DNA of 64,000 bases from contig CAZNSX010000003.1 of NCBI GenBank assembly GCA_964575845.1, forward strand, positions 186,001 through 250,000. Direction: 5' to 3'. The stretch is from CAZNSX01 sp964575845. Its GTDB lineage: Bacteria > UBA8248 > CAZNSX01. The first letter of the stretch is position 1. Each line of letters opens with the position of its first letter. The notes under the pieces were generated by a model. The model was given only the letters and a program-made list of their open reading frames with translations. It did no database searches and was not told the origin of the DNA. Positions 60,444 to 64,000 of the stretch are shown here, piece after piece. A program made the position numbers and the translations under genes.

Positions 60444-61673
60444 ATGAGAAAAGAAGCGCTTTTTAAGGGCTTGGTTGCAGGATTTGTTCTCATCCTGGGG
60501 CTCGCCCTCGCCTTCTCTTCGCCCGCGCGTGCGGAGGAGTGGGGAAGGGATATCCTGGTGGGCGGCACCGCCGCCCTCACGGGCCCCTTCTCGGGTTCAG
60601 CGAAAATCTACAGTGAGCTCCATGATAACTTCGCCGCCATGATTAACGAGCGGGGCGGCATCCTCCTCAAGGAGACGGGGAAGCGCCACAAGCTGCGATT
60701 CATCACGTATGACGATAAGAGCGACAAGACCGCAGCCAGGAAGTTCTATGAGAGGCTCGTGACGGTAGATAAGGTGGATGTGTTGATAGGCCCTTATAGC
60801 AGCCCCATCACCGTGGGCGCAAGTTCTGTTGGCGAAAAACACAAAGTCCCCTTTGTGTGTGTCGAGGCCAATGCGACCGCCATCTACGGGCGGGGATTCA
60901 AGTGGATTGTGGGGGTTCTGGCCTCGGGCGAGCTCTGGTCTGACCACTATTTTGACCTCCTGAAATCAGAGGGCAAGGCCAAGACGATCGCTTTTGTCAC
61001 AGAAGACAACCTCCATGCCCTGGACGTTTATAGAGGGGCCATTAAAAAGGCCAAGAAGGAGGGGCTCAAGGTTCTGGTGGATAAGGTGAGGGTCCCCTCC
61101 AAGACAACCGATTTCACCCCCATAATCACCGAGATAAAGGCCAAGGACCCAGACATTGTTTTCGTTTCCTCCTTCATTCCATTTGGCATTGCGTTCCTCA
61201 AACAGGCCAAGGAATTGGACCTGAACCCTCGGGAGTTTCACATCATCCACCACGGCGGCGGGTTCCTGAATGCCGTTGGCAAGGACGGAGAGTACGTGAC
61301 GGGTGAGGTCTATTGGGTGCCGGGGATGCAGTTCGGTGATACCAAGTTCTTCGACGAGCTCCTGCGCAGGACCAAAACAAGCGTCCAGGCCTATCCCTGG
61401 ACGGCCATACGGGTGCCGGCCATGGATGTCATCGTGGATGCCTTAAAGCGCGCCGGCTCTCTCGATAAGGCCAAGGTCATGAAGGCCCTTAAGAAGACGA
61501 ATCTGGAGACGGTCGGGGGCGTCATCCGCTTCTCAGCCGACGGCTCGGGCACCATGAACTCCATTCCCACCCAGATACAGGGAGGGAAGCACGTGCTCAT
61601 AGCGCCCAGAGCCCAGGGCTATCCCGCGAAGGCCCACCTTTATCCAACGCCCCCGTGGAGGGAGCGAAAGTAG
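60444..61673 (+). CDS. livK: Branched-chain amino acid-type ABC substrate-binding protein (second system)
   Basis: 409 residues with a signal peptide ending near ARAEEW (about residue 30). ILVGGTAALTGPFSGSAKIY, LRFITYDDKSDKTAARKFYERLV, VDVLIGPYSSPI and FVTEDNLHALDVYRGAIKKAKKEG match type 1 periplasmic binding proteins of the Leu/Ile/Val-amide-urea group. Divergent from the molybdenum hydroxylase operon, which may share its substrate (inference). A GGGGGAATAGGG sequence precedes the ATG. livH follows after 12 bp. Confidence 0.92.
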   Translation: MRKEALFKGLVAGFVLILGLALAFSSPARAEEWGRDILVGGTAALTGPFSGSAKIYSELHDNFAAMINERGGILLKETGKRHKLRFITYDDKSDKTAARKFYERLVTVDKVDVLIGPYSSPITVGASSVGEKHKVPFVCVEANATAIYGRGFKWIVGVLASGELWSDHYFDLLKSEGKAKTIAFVTEDNLHALDVYRGAIKKAKKEGLKVLVDKVRVPSKTTDFTPIITEIKAKDPDIVFVSSFIPFGIAFLKQAKELDLNPREFHIIHHGGGFLNAVGKDGEYVTGEVYWVPGMQFGDTKFFDELLRRTKTSVQAYPWTAIRVPAMDVIVDALKRAGSLDKAKVMKALKKTNLETVGGVIRFSADGSGTMNSIPTQIQGGKHVLIAPRAQGYPAKAHLYPTPPWRERK

Positions 61674-61685
61674 CAAGACCTATTG

Positions 61686-62552
61686 ATGGAGGCATTCATT
61701 CAGGTTCTGGTGGGGGGGTTGCTCCTGGGGGGTATTTACGCCATCGCCGCCTTTGGGCTGGCCATCTGCTTCGGGGTGCTATCGGTCCTGAACGTGGCCC
61801 ACGGCGACTTTCTGATGCTGGGCGCGATGGCAAGCTACGGCATATTCGCACTCTGGGGGCTTAACCCTTTCACCCACATAATAATCATCCTCCCCCTTTT
61901 CTTTGCCCTGGGGATGCTGGTGGAGGCTCTCCTCATCCGGCCCATCGCCGGAAAGCCCCACTACCAGATGCTGGTAAGCTCGATCCTCATAACGCTGGGC
62001 ATCTCTCTTGTGGCCCAGGATGTCATGGCCTTCTTCTGGGGCCAGCCCTATACCAGCATCCCCTTCTCCCTTCCCTCTATAAGAATCGGCGGGGTGATAA
62101 TCCCCTCCATAAGGCTTCTCATCCTGGGGGTTGTCTCGGCCATCGCGTTCTGCCTTCAGTTTTATCTCAAGCGGAGCTTTCTCGGCCGGGCCATCCGGGC
62201 CGTGACCCAGAACCGCGAGGGCGCGATGGTCGTGGGCGTGAATCTCGACAGGGTGAGCATGCTCGCCTTTGGCCTGGGGATCTCGCTCGCGGCCATGGCG
62301 GGAATCTTCTACGTGGTCCTTTACTCAGTTACCCCTTCCATCGGGATTCCCCTCACGGTGAGGTATCTCTGCGTCATCGTCCTGGGGGGCCTCGGGAGCC
62401 TTGTGGGTGTCCTACTCAGCGGCCTTATCCTGGGGCTTGTGGAGGTCACGGCCGGCTACACCATCGGACCTCAATGGGCCCCCACGGTGGCCTTCTTCCT
62501 CCTCATCCTCATTCTTCTCATAAGGCCGAGGGGCCTTCTGGGAGAGGCTTGA
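61686..62552 (+). CDS. livH: Branched-chain amino acid-type ABC transporter permease LivH (second system)
   Basis: 288 residues. MEAFIQVLVGGLLLGGIYAIAAFGLAICFGVLSVLNVAHGDFLMLG begins in the LivH manner (GGIYAIAAFGLAICFG and VLNVAHGDFLMLG). The cytoplasmic loop AIRAVTQNREGAMVVGVNLD and the C-terminal IRPRGLLGE are typical. A TTG one codon earlier is possible. 2-bp spacing to livM. Confidence 0.93.
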   Translation: MEAFIQVLVGGLLLGGIYAIAAFGLAICFGVLSVLNVAHGDFLMLGAMASYGIFALWGLNPFTHIIIILPLFFALGMLVEALLIRPIAGKPHYQMLVSSILITLGISLVAQDVMAFFWGQPYTSIPFSLPSIRIGGVIIPSIRLLILGVVSAIAFCLQFYLKRSFLGRAIRAVTQNREGAMVVGVNLDRVSMLAFGLGISLAAMAGIFYVVLYSVTPSIGIPLTVRYLCVIVLGGLGSLVGVLLSGLILGLVEVTAGYTIGPQWAPTVAFFLLILILLIRPRGLLGEA

Positions 62553-62553
62553 G

Positions 62554-63507
62554 GTGCTTGAGAGCCTGAGGCGAGTCCCCCTCGCAACCAGGGCGGCTCT
62601 CCTGGCCGCGGCGCTGCTTCTCCTTCTCCTTCCCCTCTATGCCGTGAGCTATTGGGTGGAGTTCTGGTATTTCTTTTTCCTTCTTCTGACCCTGGCTGGC
62701 AGCTATGACATCGTGGGTGGCCACATGGGCTACATCAACCTTGGCCACTCCACCTTCTTCGGCCTCGGCGCCTATGCCTTCGGCATAACACTCTTCCACG
62801 GCTGGGGCCTGGGTGCGGCGTTTCTCTTCTCTGGTCTCGTGCCGGTAGCCTTTGCGGCTCTCATCTCCATCCCCTTCTTCCGTCTTCGAGGGGCCTACTT
62901 TGCGCTCGCCACCCTGAGCCTCATCTTCCTCATGGAACTTCTGGCCAATAACCTCGTCTTCCTCACCATGGGGGCCGACGGCCTCTCCATCACCCCCGAG
63001 GACAGGCTCATTCCGGTGTATTATATTTCCTTTGCCCTGGCTCTTCTGACCATCGGAACGGTGGCCTCCATAGCGCGCTCCCGCTTCGGCCTGGCACTCA
63101 GGAGCATCAGGGAGGATGAGGCGATAGCCCGTGCCGTGGGAATAAACACCACCCTCTATAAGGCCCTGGGCCTCATGCTCAGCGCCCTCTTTCCGGGCCT
63201 CATGGGAGGGGTTTTCATGTGGCATGAGAGCTTCCTCGTTCCACCCGATGCCTTCGGGCTTGAGATAGCCTTCGTGCCCATAGTGATGGCCATGCTGGGG
63301 GGGACGGGAGCGGTGCTTGGGCCGGTTGTGGGCGCACTCTTTGTGACGGGAATCGAGGAGATCCTCTGGACGAGGCTCGCCTACCTGCACCTGGCGGCCT
63401 ATGGCGTGGCTCTCATCCTGGTGGGCGTTTTCATGCCGGGGGGACTGGTGAGGGCGGCTCCCGTGAGAAGGCTTCTCTCCCGCGCGTTCGGGGGGCTTAG
63501 AATCTAA
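62554..63507 (+). CDS. livM: Branched-chain amino acid-type ABC transporter permease LivM (second system)
   Basis: 317 residues from a GTG at 62554 with GGGAGAGG before it. GSYDIVGGHMGYINLGHSTFFGLGAYAFG and the loop SRFGLALRSIREDEAIARAVGIN (given in parts: GHMGYINLGHSTFFGLGAY, RSIREDEAIARAVGIN) are LivM features. Its stop overlaps the end of a convergent livF gene by 4 bp. livG and livF do not follow on this strand, so the cognate ATPases must be the convergent gene and one outside the window. Confidence 0.93.
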   Translation: MLESLRRVPLATRAALLAAALLLLLLPLYAVSYWVEFWYFFFLLLTLAGSYDIVGGHMGYINLGHSTFFGLGAYAFGITLFHGWGLGAAFLFSGLVPVAFAALISIPFFRLRGAYFALATLSLIFLMELLANNLVFLTMGADGLSITPEDRLIPVYYISFALALLTIGTVASIARSRFGLALRSIREDEAIARAVGINTTLYKALGLMLSALFPGLMGGVFMWHESFLVPPDAFGLEIAFVPIVMAMLGGTGAVLGPVVGALFVTGIEEILWTRLAYLHLAAYGVALILVGVFMPGGLVRAAPVRRLLSRAFGGLRI

Positions 63508-64000
63508 AGGCCCATGTAGGTGCGCTGGACAAAGGGATTTTGCAAAAGCTCTTCCGCCTTCCCCCAAAGGCTCACCCTTCCGGTCTCAAGAACATAGGCG
63601 CTGTCGGCGATCTCCAAGGAGCGCTGCACGTTCTGCTCAACCAGAAGTAAGGTTATTCCCCGCCTGTTTATGGACTTTAGAACCTCAAAGAGCTCATCTA
63701 CCAAGAGGGGCGCTAGCCCCAGCGAGGGCTCATCCACCATTAGGAGCTGCGGGCTCGCCATGAGGCCCCGACCTATGGCCACCATCTGCTGCTCCCCACC
63801 GCTCATCGTGCCCATCGCCTGATGCCTGCGCTCTTTCAGGTGTGGGAAGAGTTCATAGATCCATTTCAGATTCTCGGCCCTCTCAGCCCTGGCTCTCCGG
63901 TTATAGGCTCCCATCTCCAGGTTCTCCAGGACCGTCATCCGGGGAAATAGGCTCCTCCCCTCGGGGATGAGGACTATTCCCCGCTCCACGATGCGGTGGG
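63504..64000 (-). CDS. livF: LivF-type ABC transporter ATP-binding protein, truncated by window edge
   Basis: The C-terminal 165 codons of a LivF ATPase; the frame is open to base 64000 (HRIVERGIVLIPEGR at its visible start), so the N-terminal third with Walker A lies outside. Visible are LFPRMTVLENLEMGAYN, the signature MSGGEQQMVAIGRGL, Walker B LLMVDEPSLGLAP and the His-equivalent loop LLLVEQN with Gln-Asn in the switch position, usual for LivF. It faces the second livH-M genes, opposite to normal liv operon order. Confidence 0.93.
   Translation of the reverse strand, partial: HRIVERGIVLIPEGRSLFPRMTVLENLEMGAYNRRARAERAENLKWIYELFPHLKERRHQAMGTMSGGEQQMVAIGRGLMASPQLLMVDEPSLGLAPLLVDELFEVLKSINRRGITLLLVEQNVQRSLEIADSAYVLETGRVSLWGKAEELLQNPFVQRTYMGL

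Noticed and set aside
62518..63567. A 349-codon - strand open frame opposite the second livM
   Set aside because: Gly/His/Glu-rich low-complexity translation; LivM on the + strand explains the region.
1..64000. CRISPR arrays, rRNA genes or intact insertion sequences
   Set aside because: No regularly spaced repeats, no rRNA stretches and no complete transposase were seen on reading through the window.

Overview
The window is GC-rich bacterial DNA (roughly 60 % GC by eye) with short intergenic gaps, many 1-4 bp overlapping start/stop pairs and frequent GTG/TTG starts. A MotB-type OmpA-domain protein, several exported substrate-binding proteins and many catabolic genes (hydantoinase/oxoprolinase subunits, amidase, aryl-CoA ligase, molybdenum hydroxylase, three ABC uptake systems) suggest a Gram-negative, probably soil or subsurface, metabolically versatile bacterium. 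A Desulfobacterota-, Methylomirabilota- or Rokubacteria-like lineage would fit, but this is inference: there is no rRNA or marker gene here to settle it.

Region 1 (1-9.4 kb, + strand): the end of one HyuB-type gene, a sugar-type ABC substrate-binding protein, a complete HyuA-HyuB pair, a class IV aminotransferase and two MalF/MalG-type permeases. This reads as one import-and-hydrolyse unit for an N-containing cyclic or amide substrate. No transporter ATPase is present in the window.

Region 2 (9.7-16.8 kb): assorted catabolic genes. They are an amidohydrolase, a zinc alcohol dehydrogenase, a PK_C-like protein of unknown function, an AT-richer fumarylacetoacetate-hydrolase-family gene, a GatC/AtzG-like small subunit coupled to a GatA/AtzE-like amidase, and a RidA protein.

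Region 3 (17.3-22.0 kb, + strand): a large MscS-type channel, an MFS transporter and a CorA metal transporter, next to the trehalose genes.

Region 4 (22.1-40.4 kb, - strand): an unusually complete trehalose/alpha-glucan cluster. In transcription order it is glgP, glgX, treY, malQ, glgE, a treS-maltokinase fusion, glgB, treZ. Most junctions from treY on are 4-bp overlaps. Together these enzymes can turn glucan into trehalose (TreY/TreZ), trehalose into maltose-1-phosphate (TreS-Mak), and maltose-1-phosphate back into branched glucan (GlgE/GlgB), with GlgX, MalQ and GlgP recycling chains. No glgA/glgC lies in the window.

Region 5 (40.4-43.1 kb): low coding density. It holds a broken tyrosine-recombinase fragment, tRNA-Val(TAC) and tRNA-Asp(GTC) with a strong terminator, and a flavin-reductase-like gene. 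It looks like a decayed integration site.

Region 6 (43.1-53.0 kb, - strand): a complete branched-chain-amino-acid-type ABC operon (livK-H-M-G-F), preceded by a benzoate-CoA-ligase-like gene and two tandem cobalamin-binding-domain radical SAM genes. The two SAM genes plus the ligase are the best candidate here for an undescribed pathway.

Region 7 (53.3-64 kb): a coiled-coil OmpA-domain protein (+), then a - strand operon of a three-subunit molybdenum hydroxylase with an MFS transporter, divergent from a second livK-H-M set (+) that converges on a livF gene running off the end of the window.
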